64,000 nt of DNA from Apiotrichum sp. Y4204 (lineage: Eukaryota; Basidiomycota; Tremellomycetes; Trichosporonales; Trichosporonaceae): NCBI GenBank assembly GCA_025531455.1, contig JAMYHL010000060.1, forward strand, positions 1-64,000, in the 5' to 3' direction. Under the pieces are notes generated by a model. The model made no database searches. It saw only the letters and a list, made by a program, of their open reading frames with translations, and was not told the DNA's origin. A program made the position numbers and the translations under genes. Positions 52,843 through 64,000 of this stretch are shown piece after piece; positions within the stretch are counted from its first letter, which is position 1; the number at the start of each line of letters is the position of its first letter.

Positions 52843-55048
52843 CTAGTCCAGGAATGGGCGCGAATTAAGACGATTTGCCACCTCCCATGGGGTCAGGTCT
52901 TCTGGATCATGATCATGATAGTGCCAGAAGGCTTCCATCATTTGGCTGGCCGCTCTATTGTCGAAGCAGGCATGGGGACTTTTGTCAGCAAATGACCTAG
53001 ACGAACTTTCCTTACCCAAACTCGCTCAGAAGTTCAACCGCGGACTGTCGAGCAGGATCACCTTTGGGAATGTGGAACCCTGCGATGACAAGCGGCCAAG
53101 TGAGCCATACAATCCGTCCGTATTGCGCAAGCATCTCTTTGGCGAGCTCGATAATCGCCCGAGCTGCGCTATCGATTCGCGGATCATTACTAGACACTCC
53201 GAACGCAATTCGCAGAAGCCGAATCTTGGTTGCGTGCCGGTAGGCAATGTTGCCGTATTGGGTACGAGGATGAAACGGTGTAAAGTTGCAGGCGTTGTCC
53301 CAGACTTTGAGCTCCGCCAAGAGGCCGTTCGCCTGTTCCTCGAGCTCCGCGCGTTCGTTCTGCACGGGGTTGATATTGGGCTTTTCCTCCTCTTCATCAC
53401 GGGTTGACGACGGTAGCCGAGCAGTCACACGCGCTGGAAGGCGGAGTAATAGGGATGAAAGATGAGGTGCCGGTGTGAGATGTTCATTGAGAACGTGACC
53501 GGTCTCACGCACGCGGGAAATAAGAGTACACGCCTTAAAGTTAGCTAGCGATTGGTTCCATGTCAAATGCGACATACTCTTGCAATCAGGTCTACCATTC
53601 CTCGCGACATCCCAAACATTCGCTCAATACTCTCCCATTCGTTTTCGTTTCGTGACCAACTCTCAGCCTCAAAGAACCACGGCGTGAAAGCGTCCCTCAA
53701 GATAGACGGCGCAAGCTCTGTAGTCATGCAGCCGAACACATCACGAATCGCGAGTTGTTCGAGGACGAATCGGGAAGGGGAGAGATGATCGCGGGGTGAG
53801 TCAACGAGTAACGCCTGCGCACCTCCCATTCGTGTAATGAGAGATAGAACCGAAGTTAGCAGTGAATGCCATGCCTCGTCGGCAGCAAGAGACTGATTCG
53901 TTAGCACAGACCGCAAGATGCAAGCAAGCACATACACTAGCGATTGTGCAACTCAACAGAGCAGCAAGAACCAGTTCAATTTCTGTCTTATCGATGCTTT
54001 TCGGTTGACCATCTGGGCCTTCCAAGGCGCAGCGCACGAGCTCCAGAACACGGGGTCGCGTTGCACGAGTAATACGCCAAGCTCCTTCTTGATCGTCGGG
54101 ATTCGACACATAGCGAAGATGGACAGCTCCTACGGCTAGCATGGCAGTGCGCAGAGCATCCGCGGCTGGTGACACGCTTGACTGTCAGGAGACCTACTCT
54201 CACAAACACGTCGGCACGGAAGACTTACCCAGGAAGATGAGTAAAGGCCAAGGGTGCATGGACTGTGAGCCATGGGTTCCACGGGTTGTGTGGGGCCTCG
54301 AAGGCCAGAATAATATGCACTGTTCGCGAAAGATAATGACGGATTACCAACCGCTCATCACTGATGTCAGACCTTTTCCCAACGGACTGTGCTTACACTG
54401 ATGGGAAGTATGGCTGAAGGAAAGAGCTGTTTGGTTAGAGGGGTATGACGGAACACTTCCTCTTCCACGATGTACGCACGGATCCATCATCATTTCGGCA
54501 CGGAGTGATTCCGGAACCAGTTCGGCCTCACGCTCTTTGCCTTTGACGCTTCCTAGTGGGGGCAAGGATGACACGAACGCCTCGGGTGCGTGGAATGGCA
54601 GTTTGAAGCGGCGCTTCGGTTCCGCAACACTATGGGTGCGCTGTTTACGGGGTCGGTTCTTCCGGCGCTGTACAGGATCGTCTGGAGGCCAGGTGCACTA
54701 AGGTTAGCGCTGCCCAACAGACTGTCTGCCTCTTCCGGCGCTCATTCAGCTCAGCGTTGGAAGGGAACCCACCTCTCGGTGTCCGATTTGACATTTCTCG
54801 CAAACTGGACGAGACTCGTCACACTTGACCTTGCGGCGTCGGCATGTAAAGCAGCCTGACCGTGACCGTTGGCCACCAGGCTCTAGAGGCTGCCCGGCAT
54901 CTGAGGATGACATGTCGTTTCCTGGAGTTCCAAATAGAGCGAGGAAAGGATCCAGCGTGGAAGCTCTCCGGCTACCACCTGCTAAGGGTGTTGTCGTCGG
55001 TGCAGTGTCGGTGTTCAACGATGCTGTAGGGTCTGGGTTCAACGACAT
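52843..55048 (-). CDS. Zn2Cys6 fungal transcription factor
   Basis: Exons in coding order are 55048-54773, 54697-54480, 54426-54397, 54360-54229, 54176-53936, 53892-53578, 53533-53016 and 52978-52843, giving 621 residues. The binuclear zinc cluster has Cys66, 69, 76, 83, 86 and 93 (CFTCRRRKVKC, CEKCQIGHREC), with the last Cys in exon 2. A basic linker (RRKNRPRKQR) follows. The fungal-specific regulatory domain starts at FLQPYFPSVDERLVIRHYLS and continues with NPWNPW and RTAMLAVGAVHLRY, as in the Fungal_trans_2 group. The third exon is only 30 nt. The junction 54229/54176 uses an AAG acceptor to keep frame. It binds DNA in the nucleus; targets are unknown. It could regulate nearby metabolic genes, but nothing in the sequence shows this. 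Confidence 0.88.
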
Positions 55049-56650
55049 TGGCGAGAGGGAGGATGTATGCGGAGATGGATGGGGCCCGTGACAATGTGAC
55101 GATGAGGTGGTGAGAATTAAGATGCCAAGTGTTTGATGACGACCTCGTCACGACGAGTGTGAGCTCGTCAATCACAGAGGCAATCAGAGGGAAGAGAAAG
55201 ACGACAATGGCCCGAATCACCCTACCAGGCCTACCAGGACACTCACACACTCTCCAACACAGACAAGCGAGGTTGAGGCGCACAATCAAACCCACGCCCT
55301 GGGCCGCCGCTCCCTGGGCGCTGGGCGCTGGGCGCACTGACGCCCACGGCCCACGGCCCCAACAACTTCATTGAATTCAACTTGGCTCGGAAGGGGGACC
55401 CCACCATTTCCCCGCACACCCGGCAGTAAATCCGCCCTACGGCCGACTCCGGTCCTCAAAAGATACCCGACCTCGGCTGTTCTGGCAAAGCAGACGGCCA
55501 CATTATAGCCGCGTCAATTGGTCTCCAACATATTATGTAAGCCCTATCTGTTGGGTGCAGGTGCATATGGTGGGCGAGAAAGTCGTGCAGGTTAGCTCAC
55601 TGCTTATTATTGTGCATCCAGCTGGAGCTCCAGAGCTTTAGAGGTCTAGAGATCCACAGATCCAGAGAATCAACATTCATCAACAATCTACGAACATTCA
55701 TAACGGAGGTGGTGCTGGTGATAGTCGCCAGTTCTTGCAGTACAGCGATACGATACTCAATCCGGCGTTGACACTACTTACATTAAATGCAGTGGGGCAG
55801 GCTACAGGCTGTGTACAAACAGCGTCCCATAATGCTCACAAGAACGAGTTTCTGATACAAGCGTCTTTTGCCGTCAGCCTAATGATGTGAGAAAATTAAT
55901 TTACTGGGGATCCGGCGTGTCATGGAGCGGCTTCCGTAGCCTACAAAGCTACAATTGTCTACTGGCATAATGTCTTGCGAGGGACCCGAGGTCCATGGCG
56001 GCCTTCATGTCCTTAGGCTTCAAACGGTCATCCAACCCTCCACTTTTATTGAAATACATGCCCCCACCAGTCCAAAAATGAGATGAAGCCATAAAGACCT
56101 GAAGGTCTCGACTTCATGATACAAAGAGAGTCGCCTCTTTCGAGTTCTACTCCATAATGACGGGCTGCTCCGGGGAGCATTTCGCGCCCTTTCTTAAAAA
56201 CGACAATCCATCGTACTTCGTAGCCTTGTCAGAGTCGACGACTATAGCTTGGTGGCTGTTGAGAATCGGTGAACTGGCCAGTGATGATCGGTATCGGCCA
56301 TGACGCACCCAAATCGAGAAATAGAAATACGTTCATGACCGCGATCATGACGCAACCGGAGACCAATTGTCCCAAAGATCCATTGTATATCCGCAATATC
56401 CACAACTGTGGCTTGCCCCTCGGCCATTTGCCATTCCCACCCACTCGTCATCATCGCGGACTGTTTGCACTTGACCTTATGACTGTCCTCCTGTACAGTT
56501 GCCGCTGTACATTCATACATATACTGTTCACTTCGCAACCACCGTATCACTGAACAACTCGACATTGCTCCAACTGCCCATAGTTTCTTGCCCTCCACCT
56601 AGTCATTTCCCACAACCACACGCACTGTCCAGTTATTCCTCGCGTTCACA
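55049..56650. other. Gene-free stretch between divergent genes
   Basis: These 1.6 kb lie between the transcription-factor gene (minus) and the dienelactone hydrolase gene (plus). They contain short AGATCCACAGATCC-type repeats near 55640-55670. No gene was recognised. Confidence 0.5.
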
Positions 56651-57862
56651 ATGTCCAACGCTCAGGAAACCTCCACTGCTGGGGCTACCTGTTGCCCTCC
56701 GCAGGCTCCTCCCCCAAAGGTGGCCCACCCCGTTGCTTCCAAGGAGGGGTACGAGCTTCGAGGGAACATCGAGCCTGTAGGCGACTTTGAGAAGGTCTAT
56801 GTGGTACGTTCAGGTGACGGGCTTTTTGAAACCGCAACTCACCCACCGATTAGACCGGCCCCGACGACGCCGAGCATGCCATTGTCGTCATCTACGACAT
56901 CTTTGGGTTTTGGTGAGTGACTTGGTCGTCCACCGCACTGTGTTCTTGTACTAATGCCGCAGGGAGACGACCCAGCGCGTGAGACTAGACTGCATACTGA
57001 TAGATCTAACATCGCAGGGTTCTGATCTCTTGGTGTCCCATCTGCTTCTCACATCGCCCCACAAGGTGTTCATGCCGGATGTTTTCCGTGGCCACCCATT
57101 CCCACCTGAGAAGGACGGCGACAAGGAGGCACTCGCCAAGTTCTTTAAAACCACGTAAGGCTTCCGATAGATGCGTATGAAATCTGACAACTAGGGCCAA
57201 GCTTGAAGACCGACTCCCGGAGGTGGTCAAGTTCGGCAAGTTTCTCAAGAACAAGTTCAAGACGGTGTCCATCATGGGCTACTGCTGGGGTGGGTACCAA
57301 GATCATGAGTGCACGCAGTCTGATTATCGAAAGGTGGCAAGCTCACGTTGATGGCGCTGGACTCTGATGCCTCGCCATTCTGCTCCGGAGCCATCATCCA
57401 TCCAGCAATGATCGCGAATGAGGACGGGGACAAACTCGCCCGTCCCCTCGGGTTCTTCCCCAGCAAGGACGAGCCGAAGGACGTCGTGGACCACATTGTC
57501 GCGGCAATGAAGAGCAAGCCGTTCGCGAAAGAATGCGAGTACCACCTGTACAGCACAGTGTAAGTGACCTTGGTCTTGGTCCCACCACCTCGTCTTCGTG
57601 CTATCGAACATCGCCGGCGCCTCGGCACGCACATGGAGCCCACATCGCTCATCTCGCGGTGCTGCTCCTTCATCACGAGGAGCGTTATTTCTGTCTCCTC
57701 CTTCCCCCGCCGCGCAAACCTTCCTTGCCACACATCACTGAGACCAGGCACCATGGTTGGGCAGCCGCCCGTGCGAATCTCAAGGACCCGGAGAACCGCA
57801 AGCAATATGACGACGTGTATCAACGTCTGGCCGACTACTTCGCGCGAGTGAACACCGCATAA
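56651..57862 (+). CDS. Dienelactone hydrolase family protein
   Basis: Exons 56651-56803, 56854-56912, 56963-56978, 57018-57154, 57195-57289, 57334-57559 and 57748-57862 give 266 residues. The alpha/beta-hydrolase has the DLH hallmarks: IVVIYDIFGF near the N-terminus, VFMPDVFRGHPFP, the nucleophile motif GYCWGG with Cys152, and HHGWAAA with the catalytic His near 231. DLH enzymes hydrolyse dienelactones in catechol degradation; fungal relatives act on varied esters, so the substrate is open. The third exon is only 16 nt. The last intron (188 nt) is long for this window. The acceptor at 57333 is AAG. Confidence 0.9.
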
Positions 57863-58075
57863 ACGCTTGGTCGGGCGGTCCAATGATCAGCGCGCATCGA
57901 CCTGCCTGTTATCCGTCCGGATGAGTCTCAGTCAGGATCAGGATTTGAATGGAACGTTCGCCTCTACTTCTGATAGACGTGTGAAGTACAGCAGCCGGGT
58001 AGAGCCCGGCACGCAAAATGCATGTGCCTGTCGTAACTTTACACCCTCTCTACATGACAGTAACGAAGGACTCGT

Positions 58076-58887
58076 TTACTCGGCGGCCTGAACGGGGAAC
58101 TCGAAGACGACGTCCTTTCCGGCAAGGGCGCGGTAGACGGACGAGAAGGTGTCGAGCTTGTACTCGAGCTGGTTCTGGTCCTTGGCGTCAAGGTAGATAC
58201 GGATGAGCTTCGAGCCGTCGGTGGCGATGCGAGTGCGCTTGCCAACGATCTCCGAGGGGAAAACGAGGTCCTCGAGGATCTTCTCGTGGACGGCGGTGAG
58301 GGTGCGCGAACGCGGGCGCTTCTGGCCGAGCTTGGCGTTCGAGTTGCGCTTCTCCTTGGGGAGAACGCGGCGCTGCGAGAGGAAGACGATGTACTTGTCC
58401 GAAAGCTTCTTCTCGAGCTCGCGAGTGAGGCTGTTGGCGAGCAAAATTTTGGCATTACGACGGCGTGGGCGAACGGAGATAAAAACCTTGTCAGTGTGTG
58501 ACACCTAACCAGGGCGCCATACCCGGCACATCCAACCCAGGAAAAGCAGAGGGAGGTGGCCCTAAAAAGGACCTCCGTCGACCTCTGGATCGCCAATGGG
58601 GCCGGATGTGCTCGGGGACGAAACAGGAGAAGAAAAAAAACTTACCGCTGCTGGATCTTGGAGAAGGCCTTGGCCTGGGGAACGGGGACGAAGACAACAA
58701 CGGCCTTCTTGCCGCCCTTGACGTCAACCTCCTTCGCAGACGAGATCTGGAGGGGGGCGAGCTCGGACTTGAGGTCCGCAACGTTGTTCTGGAGGTCGAG
58801 GAGAGCCTGAGCAATCTGCTGCTCAACCTCCGTGGGGGGAGTGTTGGGGGCGGCGGCGGACCTCGCGATCTTGCTCTGGAACGACAT
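58076..58887 (-). CDS. RPS7: 40S ribosomal protein eS7
   Basis: Exons in coding order are 58887-58646 and 58430-58076, giving 198 residues, close to the usual 190-195. Landmarks: [20 protein letters not shown] at the end of exon 1, then [20 protein letters not shown], the [20 protein letters not shown] core, [12 protein letters not shown] and the C-terminal DVVFEFP. It is a component of the small ribosomal subunit. The 215-nt intron is several times longer than most in the window; the acceptor at 58431 (CAACAG) is fixed by the conserved LTRELEKK restart. Confidence 0.96.
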
Positions 58888-59576
58888 TTTGGCTGTTTGT
58901 TAGTCGGAGGTCGGTAGCGTCGACGATGATGGCTGCCTTGTCGTGATGGGCTGCAGCATGTACTCACCTCTCAGGCTTTTGAAGGATGAAGACTCCCAAC
59001 ATGTTGCATTGGATCGCGAAACAACAGCACGCGGCCGACCCGCCAGCCACTGGCGACAGCGAGCAGCCCTGGTTGGAACGACCATTCCCATTGCCCTCCG
59101 TGACCGTGCTCGTGTGGTAGGGAGGTCGAACGGGAGTAAAACGTCCCCCTGCACAGAGTGCTGAAATTTCTGTCAGTTGTGCTCCGCTTTGGTGCCACAG
59201 TCGGGAATTGCAACGTGGCAGCTATAATCCCGCCGTGCAGGATTGATTCCGTTGCCGTAATGGCGGCCCCTGCCGGCGTGCCTTTCCTTGTTGGAATCCT
59301 AATCAACTAATCTTTATATAATTTTTGATTGTCATGGATAGGGCGCACAGAGCACCACTGCACACTGTCCACTGTACACTGTAGGAGTACATCACGTGTT
59401 TTATCTACCCCGTGGGGGAATGTCCGATATGATTGTGTGACGTGAACGGACACTGCAAGTTTCCTTCGACCTTTGAACTTTGTGACTCTTCAATCTCCAA
59501 CTTGACCCATTAACAGAGACCATTCTGTCGTCGTCCTTCAACGTCCAGTCTTCCAAGTGGCGCGGCTTTCCGAAGA
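58888..59576. other. Divergent upstream region of RPS7 and the glycosyltransferase gene
   Basis: These are 689 nt between divergent starts. There is no gene in it. Splice-like GT...AG signals near 58890-58970 on the minus strand may reflect a spliced leader for RPS7. Confidence 0.45.
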
Positions 59577-61465
59577 ATGATCATCGCAATGCTCCGACCA
59601 GTCGCTCGAAGACTGCGTACTTCTATTCACGTGAAGGTCGGAATAGTCCTGACCATACTCGGGCTTGTCCTGCTGAAATGGTGGATGACTCCGCGTCTCA
59701 CGTTCGATCGTTTGGAGCAGGAGACAATATGGAACGCCCCACGAGATGATGTGGCTCAGCGATATGAGACAAGACGAATGTCGATAATACAGTCGGAATC
59801 ATATGACCCTCACACGGTTGCGAGAGCCGTAGGGTCACCGCCATGGACAACTGAAGGATACCCTTCCCTCGACGCACGGTCCGAGGTCTACGCCGGTCGA
59901 CTAGGCAACTTTGCGTATGATTTCCTCAAAGTCGCGCCTATGCGGAACCGTCTTGACCATGCCGTAGGACGGGTGCTCAAGCAGGTTCCTCCAACAACTG
60001 CTTCGTTCCCTCGGAAGCTCTACTCGACCGGCCGGTTCGGTGACGCGGGTGTTCCAGACATGTTTCGTTTGTGGAGCGCACTATTGCCACTCCCACTTGG
60101 AGGTGATCTTGAAGATCGCGTCCCAGAGACCGAGTGGGCAGATCCAGCCCGTATCGGAGCGCCCTGGACCGTCATTATCGCGGACGAAAGCATCATGGCA
60201 ACACAGCTCTCAGCTTGGATCGGAGAGAGCGTCTCCAGGGGATCTGGCCGGTTCACGCATCTATGGCAAAAGTTGTCACCAGGTCCTCAGCAGTTCCATG
60301 TGTTCAAGTGCGTGTGCGGTGAGGATGACTCTGACATCAGATACATGGCCATGCTTTTTGAAGGTGGTCTGTTCGCCACCACAGATACGGTCGTAGGTGG
60401 CAACAATTGACAGGGTGCACGGCTAACGGGAAGCCCATCGCACATCCATATCTCTGGGGATTAGGGGCCAAGTCATTGCTGCATCCTGACCTGGAGCTGA
60501 TCAGATCCGTTCTTATGGAGCATGCTTCGTCCTCGGATTCCACTCACCGCCGCCTGTGGGAGCGGTCTATTCCCGAAGATCCGACCAGTTGTACTCTGGC
60601 TGTAGGTGTGGATGAGTGTACCCACGGCAATGGCAACGGTCTCCGGAATGAGACCCATGTTGTTGGACATCTATCCAACGGACCGCAACTTCGGAGGCGG
60701 GGACTGTTCATGAGGGAGACTCGACAACCGGACGAAACAACCTCCATTCTTTCCCCAGATGTCAACTTGGTAGTTGCTATTGACTGGGATTTATATCCTG
60801 GATTCACACCCATCAGCTGGGCACAGTGGGCCATACAAAAGCTCAGAAGCAGCCTAACGGATGCTGGCCCTCGCCGCAGCCTACAGCTTTCGTCTGACAT
60901 CATCATGGTGAGCGGAAGAAAACCAGTTGTGTGTGTTAACACCAGGCCAAGCCCTACCATCCTGTATTTCTGGACACCTTGGCTACTATATCGGCTCAAG
61001 TCGATGCTGGAGATCTAGATTCCATGGACCTTGTGAGATACTGCATGAAAACGATTCTAACAGCAGCCTGACTTCAACGGGAGCGGACCGTTTACGGACT
61101 CGGTACTCCGCTATCTGCTAGTGCGATATGGCGTCACTCCCAAGCATCTCCGAAATCTTAGCGGACCTGTTAGGTTTGGGGATGTCTTGTAAGTCACGCT
61201 CTGTGGTAGAATCGCTGACGACAGAGTTCTTCAGCCTGAAGCCATGTCTGCGCCGCTATCGGCGGTCGACAGAATGCTCACATACGTACAAGAGTTCTTC
61301 CCGACATTGCCAGGAAGCGGGGTCGCCCAAGCCATTCCAGACCACTCATTGTGGTATTGGGGTGTGGGTTTCCGAGCGTGGTGGAGTAGTGGAAATCGCG
61401 TTGCAAGTCGTATCCCAGGGACGGATGAAGGGGATGATGAAGACAGCCAACTCATCAGGAGGTAG
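59577..61465 (+). CDS. Type II membrane glycosyltransferase, OCH1-like sugar-binding family
   Basis: Exons 59577-60307, 60341-60392, 60434-60907, 60946-61032, 61067-61188 and 61225-61465 give 568 residues. A single N-terminal anchor (VGIVLTILGLVLL) after a basic segment marks a type II Golgi-type protein. Family features: TVIIADESIMATQ, KYMAMLFEGGLF followed by ATTDT at 256-260 where relatives carry the DXD metal motif, HPYLWG, YHPVFLDTL, GSGPFTDSVLRYL and GDVLVLQPEAM. The first Asp of the DXD is Thr here, so catalysis may be altered. The acceptor at 61063/61066 is a CAGCAG pair that could add one Gln. The 33-nt first intron and the AAG acceptor at 60433 were chosen because they restore these motifs. 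Confidence 0.78.
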
Positions 61466-62349
61466 TACATTGATTTCCACGCAGGGACAATGGTATACGG
61501 CAGGGAGTAAACGACCTTCAACTTCACGAGAAAATACAGAGCAAGCCATGTTGTAGTGTCGTTAAGCAGTCGATAGTGATGCGGACATTGATACCCGGGT
61601 CTTCGGGGATGTATTTTCTACCACGGACATGTATGGTACATGCATGATACTTCCATGCTCCCAGTCGTTGCATCAGGATCTCAGGGAATTGCATGAGCTG
61701 GAACGGGGCCTGCAAAAGATGACATCGCATCAGCATATCAGCATCCATCGTGTCTGACATGAAGGTGGACGGTACTCGGGACATGTATCGCATGTGTCGC
61801 TTATTTTTGAGACCATATCGCCGACAGTTTTGCAAGTGCCATCCCCATATCTCCGCGGCATTTAAAATTACAAGGGGACATGTGGCCCCGCCACCCACCA
61901 CCCATTTTGAAGGTGGCAACTCCCTGAATACGACCAGCTGCAGAAGCTACCCGCATTAGAGCTGAGGCCGGCAGACCATGGTGGAGTAAGTTAGTAGGAG
62001 GGGGGAAGAGGGCTGGGGCGGGTTTTCGCCAGCTGGCTGGCTGTCAGTCGACCGTACCAGCCCAGAGTCCCACCACACGGCCCAGAGTCCCCCACTGTGC
62101 GTGCGCGGTGTGCGAGTGTCCTTGTGCGCCATCCTTCTGAGTCTTTGTACGACCTCCAACCCGTCAAGCAACAGTGAGTCGGCCCCCGCCAACAGCGACC
62201 AGCAGCCCGAGTCCGACCCCGAATTCGCGTCCGCGAGGCGATGAGCGCCATCTTTGCCGGCCATCCCGTTGGACCGATGCTCGCGGACGAAGGGGCTGCT
62301 GTGTTGAAGGCTTGATTCGGGGAACTGTGATGCTGACGACGCAGAAAAA
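61466..62349. other. Gene-free stretch upstream of RPL19
   Basis: These 884 nt contain the 3' flank of the glycosyltransferase gene and the RPL19 promoter. The open frame on the minus strand that crosses RPL19 is judged spurious. Nothing else was seen. Confidence 0.5.
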
Positions 62350-63313
62350 ATGGTGTCCAACCTCTCCCAGCAGAAGCGTCTGGCTGCGTCGGTTGCCGGT
62401 GTCGGCAAGCGCAAGAGTGAGTAGGACGGAAGTGCATTGCGGCCCTCGTGGATCGCGGACAGAACAGACACGCGGTGGCGGATGAACATCGGGCGACATG
62501 GGCGTGGGAAATGGTGGAGCGGGAGCGTCGTCGTCTGAGCGGAGGCAGCGCCTTCTTCGTCGTTGTCGCATTGCGTGTGCGTCATACGACACACGTTTGG
62601 CGAGACCGCGCACCAGGACCGTTGAGAATCGCCCGAGATGGATGGCCGCAGCGCACCCTCAAAATTCTCTCCACTTTTGCTAACATCGCAGTCTGGCTTG
62701 ACCCCCAGGAGGCCGCCGAGATCGCTCAGGCCAACTCGCGCTCCGGTGTCCGCAAGCTCCTGAAGGACGGCCACATCATCGTCAAGCCGACCCTCATCCA
62801 CTCGCGCGCCCGCACCCGTGAGCACCTCGCCTCCAAGCGCCTTGGTCGCCACACCGGCGCCGGTAAGCGCAAGGGTACCGCCGAGGCCCGTATGCCCACC
62901 AAGGTCCAGTGGCTCCGTCGCATGCGTGTCCTCCGTCGTCTTCTCCGCAAGTACCGTGAGGCTGGCAAGATCGACAAGCACCTGTGGGTATCGAATCGAG
63001 TCCAAGGAGACTTCTCGGATCCGAACTTTCACGGAAGGAGTCTCCTAGGATCCGAACTGCGCGACTGCCAGACGCTGACCTCAGCTACCACTCCCTTTAC
63101 CTCAAGGCCAAGGGTAACACCTTCAAGAACAAGCGCGTTCTTATGGAGCACATCCACAAGGCCAAGGCCGAGAAGCTCCGTACCAAGCACCTCGCCGACC
63201 AGATGGAGGCTCGCCGCATCAAGAACAAGGCTATGCGCGAGCGTCGTGCTCAGCGCCTCGCCGAGAAGCGCGCCGCCATTCTCGAGGTCGAGCGCGAGGA
63301 GGAGCAGCAGTAA
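62350..63313 (+). CDS. RPL19: 60S ribosomal protein eL19
   Basis: Exons 62350-62416, 62692-62983 and 63085-63313 give 195 residues, the normal eL19 size. Landmarks: [16 protein letters not shown], then [69 protein letters not shown], and after the second intron [20 protein letters not shown]. The C-terminal helix is rich in Arg, Lys, Ala and Glu. Introns of 275 and 101 nt are long for this window. The second carries two copies of GGATCCGAACT (63017 and 63050 region). Confidence 0.96.
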
Positions 63314-63530
63314 GCGTCGTTGCATACTGCCTTTGTAGGATAGTCATGGAGCCCAAGGGGTTTACATTGCACTGCACTGTCGGGCCACATGTTCTCTTCC
63401 TATTGAGTAGGATGTGTTGCGGAAGGCAGGAGCGAAAAGTCTGAGGCACTGAGGCAACAATAACATCGTCAACTACAGAGTGTGGTGCTACTTTGCTATG
63501 GACCCGGACAGCAAGATGCCAAGGGGACTC

Positions 63531-64000
63531 TTACAAGACGTCCTTGAGACTAGTCTTGGCACTGCCCCGCTCGAGTGGCTTGGGCTGAGTGGGCGAGGGC
63601 CTCCAGCCCACGAAGAAGATCATCTGGAATGTTGCAGGAACTGTACCGTCTTCGTTACCGTACAACTCTGCGAGGTGGAAAGTCAGCGGCTCGGTGGCGC
63701 GAAAGACAAAATATTGTCACCAGCTTACCCTTGTAAATCGCTTCAGTGGCAATCAAAACATCGCGGCTGATCTGGGACCTCCGCCCGAGAATAGCATTGG
63801 ACTCGCCCATGTCGCGCAGGTCAGCAATCAGCTCCCACATAGAAGGATAGTTGATTGTGACATCGTCCGTATCGATGGTGGTGAGGGTGAAGCCAGCCCG
63901 GTTCAATAGCGAAGGAGCATCGGTTGGGTCTGTAGTCAGGTACACTGTAGCGAACATATCAGAACCTACTGATCATTGGGCTGACACGGTTGGCGATACC
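63531..64000 (-). CDS. NDUFAF5-like complex I assembly factor (3' part only)
   Basis: Exons in coding order are 64000-63970 (continuing beyond the window), 63929-63729 and 63667-63531. The visible 122 residues match the C-terminal part of NDUFAF5, a mitochondrial methyltransferase-fold protein that hydroxylates an Arg of a complex I subunit during assembly. Seen features: GIANRVSPMI, LLNRAGFTLTTIDTDDVTI, YPSMWELIADLRDMGESNA (the family's conserved helix), EAIYKELYG across the last junction, and a closing PATFQMIFFVGWRP. Introns are 40 and 61 nt. The SAM-binding part lies outside the window. Confidence 0.88.

Noticed and set aside
58431..58645. snoRNA within the RPS7 intron
   Set aside because: No paired C (RTGATGA) and D (CTGA) boxes or H/ACA hairpins could be identified by eye.
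61956..63032. 358-codon open frame on the minus strand across RPL19
   Set aside because: It overlaps conserved RPL19 exons antisense and crosses the RPL19 promoter; no family motif.

Overview
The window reads as nuclear DNA of a basidiomycete yeast, most likely a tremellomycete close to Trichosporonales (Trichosporon, Cutaneotrichosporon, Apiotrichum). This is an inference from three things. Most genes are cut by very short spliceosomal introns, typically 33-50 nt, with GT donors, CTAAC/CTGAC-like branch sites and AG acceptors. The genes are tightly packed on both strands. The recognisable proteins are fungal housekeeping families mixed with long, Pro/Ser/Gln-rich lineage proteins. No rRNA gene, clear tRNA, CRISPR array or intact transposon was found.

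Layout. 0-20 kb is mostly conserved: a single-pass membrane protein with a Pro/Gln-rich tail, the mRNA 3'-end factor CLP1, the NatA subunit NAA15/NAT1 (minus), an inositol-polyphosphate 5-phosphatase with a Pro-rich head and a WD40-like domain, a voltage-gated proton channel of the Hv1 family (minus), an RWDD1/Gir2-like RWD protein (minus) and another single-pass membrane protein. 20-43 kb is accessory in character. It holds an intronless 2123-residue repeat-rich protein, a 401-residue protein whose first coding exon is only ATG, and two tandem genes (29.9-32.2 kb and 33.1-37.8 kb). Each of these two has a BRCT or BRCT-like domain and copies of the same tryptophan-rich module, with phase-0 introns at matching places. 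Four smaller unknown or weakly typed genes follow. 44.9-50.2 kb is metabolic: HMG-CoA lyase, a SAM methyltransferase, an ABM-fold monooxygenase and a secreted cutinase-like esterase. 50.2-52.8 kb has no genes and looks A/T-richer. 52.8-64 kb holds a Zn2Cys6 transcription factor, a dienelactone hydrolase, ribosomal proteins eS7 and eL19, an OCH1-like glycosyltransferase and the 3' part of an NDUFAF5-like gene that runs off the right edge.

How the parts relate. The conserved genes serve separate basic functions (mRNA 3' processing, N-terminal acetylation, translation, leucine catabolism, complex I assembly, glycosylation) and form no obvious pathway. The most unusual content is the pair of BRCT/W-module paralogs. 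Their BRCT domain followed by Myb-like W...(Y/H)P modules suggests a divergent Rap1-like or other chromatin-binding family, which is a hypothesis only. A second theme is extreme exon miniaturisation. I infer coding exons of 3, 6, 9, 10, 16, 30 and 34 nt; the 6-nt exon in HMG-CoA lyase carries the first metal-binding histidine.

All exon models were built by hand from splice signals and reading-frame continuity, with no transcript data.
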